Assembly: GCA_050246915.1 (NCBI GenBank)
Contig: JBFWVD010000015.1
Coordinates: 1-64,000, forward strand
Direction of reading: 5' to 3'
Origin: JBFWVD01 sp050246915
Lineage (GTDB): Bacteria; Actinomycetota; Acidimicrobiia; Acidimicrobiales; Ilumatobacteraceae
Length of the DNA: 64,000 nucleotides
The position numbers were made by a program, and so were the translations under genes. Positions within the stretch are counted from its first letter, which is position 1; every line of letters begins with the position of its first letter. The notes below the pieces were generated by a model, which was not told where the DNA came from, made no database searches, and was given only the letters and a program-made list of their open reading frames with translations. Positions 16,968-25,523 of the stretch are shown one piece after another.

Positions 16968-17584
16968 CACAGGGTGTAGGGGTTGTCCCATCGATCGAGA
17001 TAGGCCACCTTCTCCACCGGCTTGCGTCGAACCGGACCGTGATGGCCTCGTGGCCATCCGCAGATGACCAAGCCGGACAGTTCCCAATCGTCGGGAATGG
17101 CCAGAGCGGACCGGAACGCCGTCTCGGCGGACTGCCATCCGACGCTGACGGTGCCGAGTCCTTCGGCGCGGGCGGCCAGCATGAAGTTCTGCATGGCCGG
17201 GAAGATGGATGCGCCGGTCTGTGACGGCGGCGTGTTCGGTTGCGGCTTCAAGCAGAACAGCACGGCGCCGGGAACATCGCGCGCGCCCTCGTGCAACTCG
17301 AGCACGGCACGGGAGTTGCGTGCTTTGGGGGAGTTGTCGTCATCGGCGGGCCGCTCGATGCCATAGAGCGTCATGATGCTGTCGAGCGCATACTTCGCCC
17401 CGATGGCGAGCGCGTTGCGGGCCTCGGGTGAGTTCAGCACGATGAAGCGCCACGGTTGTTGATTGCCGCCCGACGGCGCCCACGTGGCCGCCTCGAGGCA
17501 GCGGTACATCACCGCCGGATCGATGGGATCGGGCGTGTAACGGCGGATCGCTCGCGCCGTGTGCATGGCCTCTCGTAGTTCCAT
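16967..17584 (-). CDS. Nitroreductase family FMN oxidoreductase
   Basis: This 205-residue protein carries the nitroreductase fold signatures: RAIRRYTPDPI near residues 11-21, a phosphate-binding APSGGNQQPWRF, and AAWAxGLG-like LAARAEGLGTVSVGW in the last third. Family members are homodimers that use FMN and NAD(P)H to reduce nitro groups, quinones or enones, and some act in catabolic pathways. The stop overlaps the HxlR regulator start. The ABC importer lipoprotein gene ends 35 nt upstream on the same strand, suggesting that it acts on the imported compound. Substrate unknown. Confidence 0.87.
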   Translation of the reverse strand: MELREAMHTARAIRRYTPDPIDPAVMYRCLEAATWAPSGGNQQPWRFIVLNSPEARNALAIGAKYALDSIMTLYGIERPADDDNSPKARNSRAVLELHEGARDVPGAVLFCLKPQPNTPPSQTGASIFPAMQNFMLAARAEGLGTVSVGWQSAETAFRSALAIPDDWELSGLVICGWPRGHHGPVRRKPVEKVAYLDRWDNPYTL

Positions 17585-17619
17585 GTGTCTTGACTAGCAC
17601 GCCCAGCGCGCCCCGCCGA

Positions 17620-18828
17620 TCAGCCGGCAGGCCAGATGAGTTTGCCGGTGGCGTCGTACACCGTGGCGGCCAGCGTGGAGTACGTCCCCGCGATCGTGGG
17701 CGCGGTGGTGAACACCTTGGCGTCGGTGTAGGCGTCGACCTGCGATTGCAACGCGGCGGGGTCGATGACCCCCACCGGGGAGCCGGTGCTGGACGCACTG
17801 ACGATGCTGGACTCGATCTTCCATCGGAACGATTCGCCGGTGGCCGACAGGAAGTTCGGGTTGCCGGCGGCGTCGATGAGCTTCACCGCCGTGGCGACGG
17901 CGGCGTCGGGGTCGGCCGCGGCGTCCTGCCAGCCCCGCAGGTCGGCACGGATGAAGTCCTGCACCGCGCTGGGGTGCTTCTCGGCGAACCCAGCGGAGGT
18001 GAAGATGACTCCGAACGATCCGGGCGTGCCATCGGCGGCCGGATCGAACACGGTGTAGTCGGCGTACTTGCCGCCGGCCGCCGTGAGTTGCCCTGGCTCG
18101 TTGGACTTGTAGACGGGCAGCGCGTCGATGCCGGTGTCGAGATGGGCCCGCGGGTCGAACCCATCGAGCAGCACCTCCTTGTAGTCCTTGCCCCGCACCA
18201 GCCCGGCTCGGTTCAGCATCGACACGATCACCGGAGGAAGGTCACCCTTGACGCCGATGGTCTTGCCCTTCAGATCGGAGAGCTTGGTGACTCCCGCGCT
18301 CTTGGGCACGAGCAGCGCTTCGATGGCGGTGCGCCCGTAGATGACGACCGCTTCGAGCTTGGCTCCGTTGCCCGACTGACGGAGCAACTCGGCGTAGCTA
18401 CCGCCTGAGGCGAACTGCGCCGTGTCGGCAGCGACCAACGGGTAGTTGGCCGTGGAGAAGCTGGAACGGATCTCGACGTCGAGGCACATCTTGGCGAAGT
18501 AGCCCTTGTCCTTGGCCACGATGACATCGGCCATCGACGCGGCCGCGGCGTAGTCGAATCCGGTGAGATAGGTGATCTTCCCGGCGGCCTTGTTGGCTGC
18601 GCAACGCTCGGCGCTGATGCCCGTTGCGGTGACCTCGCCGGGGCCGATGGCAACTGAGGTTGACGCGGCGTCAGTCGGCGAGGGGGAAGTGGTGACCGCA
18701 GTAGCGGTCGGTCCTACAGCCCCGGTTGCTGTGGAGGTTGTCGACGACGAGTCGTCAGTGCAGCTGCTCATCAACGTGAGAGCGGCGAGAATGCTTGCAC
18801 CGGCGAGGGCCGATCGATTTCGGGTCAT
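17620..18828 (-). CDS. ABC importer substrate-binding lipoprotein (NMT1/SsuA type)
   Basis: The 402-residue precursor has a signal peptide with lipobox LMSSC (Cys23), a Ser/Thr-rich linker up to residue 65, and a type II periplasmic-binding fold similar to NMT1/THI5 and SsuA/TauA proteins (GFDYAAAASMADVIVAKDKGYF, LKGKTIGVKGDLPPV). This family binds sulfonates, nitrate, pyrimidine precursors or aromatic compounds. A GGAGG sequence precedes the ATG. It lies between the permease gene and the nitroreductase. The ligand is not readable from sequence. Confidence 0.87.
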   Translation of the reverse strand: MTRNRSALAGASILAALTLMSSCTDDSSSTTSTATGAVGPTATAVTTSPSPTDAASTSVAIGPGEVTATGISAERCAANKAAGKITYLTGFDYAAAASMADVIVAKDKGYFAKMCLDVEIRSSFSTANYPLVAADTAQFASGGSYAELLRQSGNGAKLEAVVIYGRTAIEALLVPKSAGVTKLSDLKGKTIGVKGDLPPVIVSMLNRAGLVRGKDYKEVLLDGFDPRAHLDTGIDALPVYKSNEPGQLTAAGGKYADYTVFDPAADGTPGSFGVIFTSAGFAEKHPSAVQDFIRADLRGWQDAAADPDAAVATAVKLIDAAGNPNFLSATGESFRWKIESSIVSASSTGSPVGVIDPAALQSQVDAYTDAKVFTTAPTIAGTYSTLAATVYDATGKLIWPAG

Positions 18829-18888
18829 TTCGGCCTCCAGGAGGTCACGGGCGGGTCGACGCAGACGCGTCGGCGGGCATCGAGGTGG

Positions 18889-19686
18889 TCACGACCGCAC
18901 TGAAGCGTGCCAGCGAACGAGCCAGCGTTCCAAGCTGGTCACTGCCAAGGTGCCGATGGCGCCGATGAACCCGAGCACGAAGATCGATCCCCACATCTGA
19001 TCGAGCAGCAGCAGCGGGTTGTTCTGGGCGACGCGGATGGCGTGACCGAGGCCGTCGCTCACGCCGGCGAAGAACTCCCCGATGACCGCGCCCACGAGGG
19101 CGAGGCCGACCGAGATGCGAGCCGCGGCGAACACCATCGGCATGGCGCTGGGTGCCCGCAGCTTCCAGAAGATCTCGCGCCGGGAGGCGGCGGCCGACTC
19201 GAGCACTTCGAGCGCGAGCAGATCGACCGATCGCAATCCGGTAACGGTGTTGAGGGCGAAGGGCACCACGGCCACCAGTGAGCTGATGGCCACGATGGGC
19301 TTGGCGCCGAACGAGAGCCAGATCACGAACGCGGGGGCGTACGCGATGATCGGTGTCACCTGCACGAGCACGGCGACGGGCAGCACCGCCCGTTCGATGA
19401 ATCGCGAATGGGCCATGGCTGCTCCGATGGCGAACCCGGCGACCAACGCGATGAAGAATCCGGCGACTGCCTCGACCACGGTGGGTCGCGCGTTGCGCAG
19501 ATAGAAGCCGGGGTCGTCGGCGATGTGACGCACGATCCGCCACGGCCCGGGCAACACGAAGGCGCGCACGTCGAACAGGCGCACCAGCAGCTCCCATCCG
19601 CCGAAGAACGCGATCAGCCCGACAATGGGGGCGATGAGGTTGGCCCACGCCCGACGGGTCGACCCGTCGCTGCCCGCCGCGCTCAT
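18889..19686 (-). CDS. ABC importer permease (SsuC/TauC type)
   Basis: This 265-residue inner-membrane permease belongs to the binding-protein-dependent transport family, with about six hydrophobic segments and the EAA-like loop LEVLESAAASRREIFWKLRAPSAMP (central residues only are diagnostic: AAASRREIFWKLRAPS). It pairs with the ATPase and lipoprotein next to it. The ATG at 19686 overlaps the ATPase stop as ATGA. Reading further upstream in this frame enters the 15-bp repeat of the ATPase tail and is not supported. Confidence 0.87.
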   Translation of the reverse strand: MSAAGSDGSTRRAWANLIAPIVGLIAFFGGWELLVRLFDVRAFVLPGPWRIVRHIADDPGFYLRNARPTVVEAVAGFFIALVAGFAIGAAMAHSRFIERAVLPVAVLVQVTPIIAYAPAFVIWLSFGAKPIVAISSLVAVVPFALNTVTGLRSVDLLALEVLESAAASRREIFWKLRAPSAMPMVFAAARISVGLALVGAVIGEFFAGVSDGLGHAIRVAQNNPLLLLDQMWGSIFVLGFIGAIGTLAVTSLERWLVRWHASVRS

Positions 19687-20528
19687 CGTTCGAAACCCCC
19701 AACTTCGAAACCCCCAACTTCGAAACCCCCAACTTCGAAACCCCCAACTTCGAAACCGCGGTGCAACGCCTGTCGCAATCGTGCGGTGTGGGCGATGAAC
19801 TCCGCGGTGTCCTCCATGGCCTCGAAGCGGGGCCGGGCCAGCTCGATGCGTTCCTCGGCGATGACGCGAGCGGGGCGGGGTGACATGACCACGACGCGAT
19901 CGGACAACATCACCGCCTCGCTGATGGAGTGGGTCACGAACAACACCGTGGTACCGGTTCGTGCCCACAACTCCAGGAGCAGCTCGCGCATCTGTGCCCG
20001 GGTGATCTCGTCGAGAGCGGCGAACGGCTCGTCCATCAACAGCACCGAGGCTCCTGACGCGAACGCCCGCGCCAGAGCGACGCGCTGTTGCATGCCGCCC
20101 GAGAGTGTGTGGGGGAGCGCGTCGGCGAATCCGTCGAGACCGACCGCGGCGAGCACCTCGTCGGGCGTCGACACATCGCGGTGGCGCGGCGGGTACTGAG
20201 CAGTCATCCGTTCGGACCGTTTGTTCACCTCACCGATGAGCTCGACGTTGCGTCGCACTGATCGCCACGGCAACAACGCCGGCGACTGAGGGACGAGCGC
20301 GAACTGCTTGGCCTGACGCGCCTGTTCGGGCGTACCCGACCCGATGGTGATCCTGCCCGCGTCGGGAGCGATGAGCCCGTTCACCAGTCGCAGCAATGTG
20401 GATTTCCCACAACCGCTGGGCCCGAGCACGGTGAGGAACCCGCCGGCCTGCACCGACAGGCTCACATCGACGATCGCTTCGGTCGGCCCGAACCGTTTGG
20501 CGACACCCTCCACCGAGATGGAGATCAC
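19683..20528 (-). CDS. ABC importer ATP-binding protein (SsuB/TauB type) with repeat tail
   Basis: The 281-residue ATPase shows Walker A GPSGCGKST (36-44), signature LSGGMQQRVALARAF and Walker B VLLMDEPFAALD, close to nitrate/sulfonate/taurine importers. The last 22 residues are GFEVG repeats encoded by four perfect 15-bp tandem copies. The GTG start overlaps the VOC gene stop (GTGA). The tail is not part of the family fold and is probably flexible. The tail also spans the region just upstream of the permease start, so it may affect coupling; that is inference. Confidence 0.88.
   Translation of the reverse strand: MISISVEGVAKRFGPTEAIVDVSLSVQAGGFLTVLGPSGCGKSTLLRLVNGLIAPDAGRITIGSGTPEQARQAKQFALVPQSPALLPWRSVRRNVELIGEVNKRSERMTAQYPPRHRDVSTPDEVLAAVGLDGFADALPHTLSGGMQQRVALARAFASGASVLLMDEPFAALDEITRAQMRELLLELWARTGTTVLFVTHSISEAVMLSDRVVVMSPRPARVIAEERIELARPRFEAMEDTAEFIAHTARLRQALHRGFEVGGFEVGGFEVGGFEVGGFER
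19691..19755. repeat. 15-bp tandem repeat in the ABC ATPase 3' end
   Basis: CGAAACCCCCAACTT is repeated perfectly four times (19691-19750) with a partial fifth copy. On the minus strand it encodes the GFEVG tail of the ATPase. The unit length is a multiple of three, so copy number changes keep the frame. Confidence 0.95.
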
Positions 20529-21019
20529 GCGCGAGTCCCCTCCCCATCTCCGGCGGGCTCACCGGAAGTCGCGCCGGCTGGTGCGGACCAGTGCTCACGC
20601 ACCTTGGCGTAGACACCCTGATCGAACGAGAACTCCACGATGTTGCCGTCGGGATCGCGCAAGGCGCAGATGTACCCGACCGGTGGCGGGAGGTGCTGGG
20701 GCTCCCATGCCAGGCAGCCGTCGCGAGCACCGCGGGCGGCGATCTCGGTGACTGCTTCGACCGACGGCAACTCGAAGCCGAGATGGGCGAACGGGGCCAG
20801 GGTCGCTCGGACGTGACCGGCGTCGGCGTCCATTGCCACCAAGACCAGGACGAACGGGTTCTCGCGGCTTGATCCATCGGCCAGCCACACCGCGTTGCCG
20901 TCCGCGTCGCGGCGGTTGTCGACCACTTCGAGGGGGGTGAAGCGCCCGTACCACTCGGCCGACGCCTCGACGTCGTTCACCGGCAGGGCGATGTGCGTCC
21001 ACCTGGGACCCGGAACCAT
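20525..21019 (-). CDS. VOC (glyoxalase/dioxygenase) family protein
   Basis: This 164-residue protein has two beta-alpha-beta-beta-beta modules: WTHIALPVNDVEASAEWYGRF at the start (the H is a likely metal ligand) and LGFELPSVEAVTEI, then YICALRDPDGNIVEFSFDQG, whose Glu is a typical metal ligand. VOC proteins include glyoxalases, extradiol dioxygenases and resistance proteins. The ATG at 21019 is preferred to the GTG at 21028 because a TAGTGT hexamer lies 7 nt upstream. First gene of the six-gene reverse-strand unit. Confidence 0.8.
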   Translation of the reverse strand: MVPGPRWTHIALPVNDVEASAEWYGRFTPLEVVDNRRDADGNAVWLADGSSRENPFVLVLVAMDADAGHVRATLAPFAHLGFELPSVEAVTEIAARGARDGCLAWEPQHLPPPVGYICALRDPDGNIVEFSFDQGVYAKVREHWSAPAGATSGEPAGDGEGTRA

Positions 21020-21026
21020 GGGCGGC

Positions 21027-21032
21027 ACACTA
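21027..21032 (-). promoter_or_regulatory. Candidate -10 (TAGTGT) for the VOC-ABC-nitroreductase unit
   Basis: On the minus strand TAGTGT ends 7 nt before the ATG at 21019. The spacing matches the leaderless pattern seen at several other genes in the window. Confidence 0.4.
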
Positions 21033-21088
21033 TCGGTGACGCCGGCAGCGCTCTCTGCCCGTGCCGGGTGGACCCTTCGGGGAGCCGG

Positions 21089-21119
21089 TTGGGTTATCGC
21101 GTCCCTGGTCCGGTAGCGT
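21089..21119 (+). promoter_or_regulatory. Candidate promoter for rpsO
   Basis: TTGGGT (21089-21094) and TAGCGT (21114-21119) are separated by 19 nt. They precede rpsO by about 105 nt and fit a vegetative promoter, though the spacer is long. Confidence 0.35.
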
Positions 21120-21224
21120 CTTCAACCGTCCTGTGCAGCGTCGCTTCCCGGCGAGTGCTTCACCGTGATGCTGTGGCCGGAAGTTCCTGCCGCGGCGCCG
21201 TCCAACGACGCGGAAGGTATCAAC

Positions 21225-21494
21225 ATGGCCAACAACATGGCGAACAAGGGTCAGACCATCGCCGAGCACAAGCTCAGCGACAACGACACCGGTTCTCCCG
21301 AGGTGCAGATCGCACTGCTCACCGCACGGATCAACCACCTGACCGAGCACCTCAAGACCCACAAGAAGGACCACCACTCCCGCCGGGGGCTGCTGATGCT
21401 GGTGGGTCGCCGGCGGCGGATGCTCGACTACGTCGCCTCGCTCGATGTGGAGCGTTACCGCACCATCGTCGCTCGACACGGTCTGCGTCGATAA
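21225..21494 (+). CDS. rpsO: 30S ribosomal protein S15
   Basis: S15 is a primary 16S rRNA-binding protein of the 30S platform. The 89-residue length, the DTGSPEVQIALLT segment, HLKTHKKDHHSRRGLL and the end YRTIVARHGLRR match the family throughout. The ATG at 21225 follows GGAAGG by 7 nt. A second ATG four codons later would also be in frame but has no better site. It precedes pnp, the usual bacterial order. Confidence 0.97.
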   Translation: MANNMANKGQTIAEHKLSDNDTGSPEVQIALLTARINHLTEHLKTHKKDHHSRRGLLMLVGRRRRMLDYVASLDVERYRTIVARHGLRR

Positions 21495-21501
21495 GAATCC
21501 T

Positions 21502-21523
21502 CGGGCCGCCTTCGGGCGGCCCG
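21502..21523 (+). terminator. Hairpin after rpsO
   Basis: CGGGCCGCC and GGCGGCCCG form a perfect 9-bp stem around a TTCG tetraloop, 8 nt after the rpsO stop. There is no T-run, as is common in high-GC Actinobacteria. Confidence 0.7.
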
Positions 21524-21797
21524 TGCGCTATCCGGGGTCCGACGCATCTGACCTCGGTGGAGCGCAATCATCGGTAGCAATGTCTCCGGATGGCTCACAT
21601 CCGCAGCGGCGATGCCGATGGACCACCAGCGGTCCTGAGTGATCGCGGGTGTGAGCGAATTGAATCACATCATCACTGAGCGCCGCTACCGGTTGTCAGT
21701 CGCCGATGGCCCGAACCTCATTTCGGGAAGTTGCCGACTGGGAACTGGGGTGCCGCTCCGCAGCCGGGCCAAACGTTGGCCCGAAAGGAGCTCCGCT
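21524..21797 (+). promoter_or_regulatory. rpsO-pnp intergenic region and pnp leader
   Basis: No gene is seen here. A hairpin GGGCCAA-ACG-TTGGCCC (21766-21782) ends 3 nt before the pnp ribosome-binding site AGGAG (21786-21790), so folding could limit ribosome access. In E. coli, PNPase represses its own mRNA through a leader hairpin; whether this small hairpin plays that role is unknown. Confidence 0.45.
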
Positions 21798-24200
21798 ATG
21801 CCGGAACCCACCAAGGTCACCACTGCAGTCAGTGGGACCGACAAGACCCTGTCGTTCGAGACGGGGAAGCTTGCCCAGCAGAGCCAAGGGGCCGTCGTGG
21901 CTTCCTTGGGCCGCACCACCGTGCTCGCCACGGCCAACGCCGCCAAGGGCGTGCGCGACGGGATCGACTTCTTCCCGTTGACGGTCGACGTCGAGGAGCG
22001 GGCGTACGCCGCCGGAAAGATCCCCGGATCGTTCTTCCGTCGCGAGGGCCGCCCGAGCGACAACGCCATCTTGACCTGCCGTCTCACCGACCGCCCGCTG
22101 CGTCCGGCGTTCCCCGATGGCTATCGCAACGAGACCCAGATCGTTCTGACCATCCTCGGCGCCGATCAGGAGAACCCCCACGACATCGTGTGCATCAACG
22201 CCGCCTCGGCCGCACTGATGATCTCGGGCATCCCGTTCGATGGTCCCATCGGCGCCGTGCGCGTGGCCTATGGCCAAGACGGCACATGGATCCCGTACCC
22301 CACCTTCGAAGAGGGTGACGAAGCCACGTTCGAGTTGATCGTGGCCGGTCGTCAGCTCGACAACGGCGACGTGGCCATCATGATGGTCGAAGCCGGTGGC
22401 ACCGAGAAGGCGTGGAAGTACTACGAGGGCGGCGCCCCCAAGGTGACCGAGGAGGTCATCGCCGGTGGGCTCGAGGCCTCCAAGACCTGGATCAAGGAAT
22501 CCATCGCCCTGCAGCGCGAACTGGCCGCCAAGGCCGGCGTGCGCGAGCCGCTCAAGTACACCCCGGTGCTCGACTACGGCACCGACGTGTGGGAGCGGGT
22601 CGTGGCCGTGGGCACCGACAAGCTCGGCCCGGCCATTCGCATCAGCGCCAAGGCCGAGCGCAACGAAGCCACCGACAAGGCGACCGCCGAGATCGTGGCG
22701 GCGCTCGCCGGTGAGTTCGAAGGTCGTGAGAAGGAGATCAAGGAAGCGGTCCGCTCGCTCAACAAGAAGCTGGTCCGCAGCCGCATCGTCAACGAAGGCG
22801 CCCGCATCGACGGTCGTGGCCCGGCCGACCTGCGTCCCATCTCCGCCGAGGTCGGCATCATCCCCACGGCGCACGGCACTGGCCTGTTCCAGCGCGGTGA
22901 GACCCAGGTGCTCAACGTGTGCACCTTGGCCATGCCCAAGATGAACCAGATGCTCGACACGCTCGACCCGGTCAACAAGAAGTACTACATGCACCACTAC
23001 AACATGCCGCCGTCGGCCAACGGCGAGGTGGGCCGGGTCGGCTCGCCCAAGCGGCGTGAGATCGGCCATGGCAAGCTCGCCGAGCGTGCCCTGCTGCCGG
23101 TGGTGCCCAGCCAGGAGGAGTTCAGTTACACGCTGCGCCTGGTGTCCGAGGTGCTCGCCTCCAACGGGTCCACCTCGATGGCATCGGTGTGCTCCTCGTC
23201 CATGTCGCTCATGGACGCCGGTGTGCCCATCAAGGCCGCCGTCGCCGGCATCGCCATGGGCCTGGTGTTCGCCGATGGCAAGTACACCACGCTCACCGAC
23301 ATCCTCGGTGCCGAGGACGCCTTCGGCGACATGGACTTCAAGGTCGCCGGCACGTCCGACTTCGTGACCGCGCTGCAGCTCGACACCAAGATCGACGGCA
23401 TCCCCGCCGACGTGTTGGCCGCCGCCCTGGCCCAGGCCAAGGACGCCCGCATGAAGATCCTCGACATCATGAACGCGGCCATCGCTGCGCCCCGTGACGA
23501 GGTGTCGGAGACCGCTCCGAAGATCATCAGCTTCAACATCCCGCTCGACAAGATCGGTGAGGTCATCGGGCCCAAGGGCAAGGTCATCAACACCATCTCG
23601 TCCGAGACCGGGGCCGACATCGCCGTCGATGACGACGGCATCGAAGGCACCGTCACCATCGGTTCCACCGACGGCGGCGCCGTGGCCGAGGCCCGTCGCC
23701 AGATCGAGCTCATCGTCAACCCGCCGCTGGCCAAGGTGGGCGAGGTGTATCCGGGTCGAGTCGTGAACATCACCAAGTTCGGTGCGTTCGTGAACATCCT
23801 CCCGGGCCGTGACGGTCTCGTGCACATCTCCAAGCTCGGTAAGGGCAAGCGCATCAACAACGTTGAGGACGTGCTCGAGCTGGGTCAGGAACTGATGGTC
23901 GTGGTCGAGGACATCGATCCCAACGGCAAGGTCAGCCTCACCCCGCACGGTGAGGAGTGGGCCGGTTCCGGTGGTTCGTCCGACGGTGGTGCCAGCGATC
24001 GCGGCGAGCGCAGCTCGGGTGGCGGCGCCGGTGCGCCGACGGCCAGCTTCGAAGATGCCTTCGACGCTGAGATCCGCCAGGAGCTCGGGGACCTCGGCCC
24101 GGCCGCGGCCGGTGGCCCCAGCGGCGATCGTCCCCGCGGTGATCGTCCCGGTGGCGATCGCGGTCCGCGTCGCAACGACCGTGGGGGACGTCGGCGCTGA
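21798..24200 (+). CDS. pnp: Polynucleotide phosphorylase
   Basis: PNPase degrades RNA 3'-5' by phosphorolysis. The 800 residues contain two RNase PH domains (first ending near residue 240, the second beginning RSRIVNEGARIDGRG near 330), a KH domain (IPLDKIGEVIGPKGKVIN near 575-590) and an S1 domain (GEVYPGRVVNITKFGAFVNI near 650). The tail after 720 is rich in Gly, Ser, Arg and Asp and resembles RNA-binding RGG-like tails. The ATG at 21798 has AGGAG 7 nt upstream; the earlier in-frame start at 21639 is not supported. Confidence 0.96.
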   Translation: MPEPTKVTTAVSGTDKTLSFETGKLAQQSQGAVVASLGRTTVLATANAAKGVRDGIDFFPLTVDVEERAYAAGKIPGSFFRREGRPSDNAILTCRLTDRPLRPAFPDGYRNETQIVLTILGADQENPHDIVCINAASAALMISGIPFDGPIGAVRVAYGQDGTWIPYPTFEEGDEATFELIVAGRQLDNGDVAIMMVEAGGTEKAWKYYEGGAPKVTEEVIAGGLEASKTWIKESIALQRELAAKAGVREPLKYTPVLDYGTDVWERVVAVGTDKLGPAIRISAKAERNEATDKATAEIVAALAGEFEGREKEIKEAVRSLNKKLVRSRIVNEGARIDGRGPADLRPISAEVGIIPTAHGTGLFQRGETQVLNVCTLAMPKMNQMLDTLDPVNKKYYMHHYNMPPSANGEVGRVGSPKRREIGHGKLAERALLPVVPSQEEFSYTLRLVSEVLASNGSTSMASVCSSSMSLMDAGVPIKAAVAGIAMGLVFADGKYTTLTDILGAEDAFGDMDFKVAGTSDFVTALQLDTKIDGIPADVLAAALAQAKDARMKILDIMNAAIAAPRDEVSETAPKIISFNIPLDKIGEVIGPKGKVINTISSETGADIAVDDDGIEGTVTIGSTDGGAVAEARRQIELIVNPPLAKVGEVYPGRVVNITKFGAFVNILPGRDGLVHISKLGKGKRINNVEDVLELGQELMVVVEDIDPNGKVSLTPHGEEWAGSGGSSDGGASDRGERSSGGGAGAPTASFEDAFDAEIRQELGDLGPAAAGGPSGDRPRGDRPGGDRGPRRNDRGGRRR

Positions 24201-24237
24201 GCGCTCGTCTCTCCACCCAATCTGCGGTGCTGGTCGC

Positions 24238-25485
24238 GTGACCATCACCATCACCGAGCTGGCCTCGGGGATCCGCGTCGTCACCGAAGCGGTCCCCGGG
24301 GCCAGATCTGTGTGCAGCGGGGTGTGGGTCGGTGTCGGGGCGCGAGACGAAGGCGATGAGATCGCCGGTGTCTCGCACTTCCTCGAGCACTTGTTGTTCA
24401 AGGGCACAGCGACGCGCAGCTCACAGGACATCGCTCGCACCATCGATCGGGTGGGTGGCGACATGAACGCCTTCACCACCAAGGAGTACACCGCGTACTA
24501 CACGCGACTGCCCGCTCAGCACTTGGCCGTCGGTCTCGATCTACTCGGCGATGTGGTGTGTTCTCCGGCGCTGCGCGACGGCGATGTGGAGTCGGAGCGG
24601 TCCGTCATCGTCGAGGAGTTGGCGGCCGACGACGATGCGCCCGACGACAAGGTGCACGGGCTGTTGGCCGAGCAGTTGTTCCCCGACCATCCGCTCGGGC
24701 GTGAGACAGCAGGTGATCGCGAGGTTGTCGCTGGGCTCAGTGCCGATCAGGTACGGCAGTTCTTCGCCGATTGGTATCGCCCGGCCAACATGGTGCTGGC
24801 GGTGGCCGGCGATCTCGAGCACCAGGCGGTGCTCGATGCCGTGGCCCGTTGGAACCTCGACGATCGGGCCGGGCGCGTTCCCGATCGCACGCCGCCGGGC
24901 GAGTCGAGCGACAAGATCCGACTCGATCGACGCTCCACCGAGCAGGTCCATCTGGCCCTCGGATACCGGGCGCTTCCGCGCCGCCATCCCGAACGCGAGG
25001 CGCTCGAGGTGCTCAACCACGTGCTCGGTGGGGGCATGTCGAGTCGGTTGTTCGACGAGATCCGCGAACGTCGCGGCCTCGCGTATTCGGTGTTCTCAGC
25101 TCCGAGCTTCTTCGCCGATGACGGAGCGCTGTCGGTGTATGCCGGTACTGCGCCCGATCACGTCGAGGAAGTGCTGCGGTGTGTGCACACCGAGATCGAC
25201 CGAGTAGCGACCGATGGCATCACCAGCGATGAACTCGAGGTGGCGATCGGATATCTCACGGGCTCGTACGTGTTGGGTCTGGAAGATGCCGCCAGCCGCA
25301 TGAGCCGCTTGGGTGGGCAGCTGACGGTGCTCGGTGAGCTGACCGACATCGACGAGCAGTTGGATCGCTATCGAGCGGTCACCAACGATGCGGTGCAAGA
25401 GATAGCGGCTCGCGTGTTCGGCGGGGTGCGGTCGATGGCTGCGGTGGGTCCCGTGAAGATGAAGGCACTCACCACCTATCGCTGA
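24238..25485 (+). CDS. M16 family zinc peptidase
   Basis: This 415-residue protein matches the pitrilysin/MPP family. The inverted zinc motif HFLEH gives His47, Glu50 and His51, and Glu127 in VEELAADDD is the third ligand at the expected distance. The second half carries the inactive-type domain with RTVDQ-like SSRLFDEIRERRGLAYSV. Such peptidases follow pnp in many Actinobacteria. The start is GTG, 37 nt after the pnp stop. Function: intracellular or secreted peptide processing; the substrate is not known. Confidence 0.9.
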   Translation: MTITITELASGIRVVTEAVPGARSVCSGVWVGVGARDEGDEIAGVSHFLEHLLFKGTATRSSQDIARTIDRVGGDMNAFTTKEYTAYYTRLPAQHLAVGLDLLGDVVCSPALRDGDVESERSVIVEELAADDDAPDDKVHGLLAEQLFPDHPLGRETAGDREVVAGLSADQVRQFFADWYRPANMVLAVAGDLEHQAVLDAVARWNLDDRAGRVPDRTPPGESSDKIRLDRRSTEQVHLALGYRALPRRHPEREALEVLNHVLGGGMSSRLFDEIRERRGLAYSVFSAPSFFADDGALSVYAGTAPDHVEEVLRCVHTEIDRVATDGITSDELEVAIGYLTGSYVLGLEDAASRMSRLGGQLTVLGELTDIDEQLDRYRAVTNDAVQEIAARVFGGVRSMAAVGPVKMKALTTYR

Positions 25486-25523
25486 CGCAACGAACGTTGA
25501 CGCGACCGTGTGAGGAGGTGGCG

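Noticed and set aside
21696..24491. A 931-codon minus-strand frame
   Set aside because: Antisense to pnp and the M16 gene; shadow composition, no family motif.
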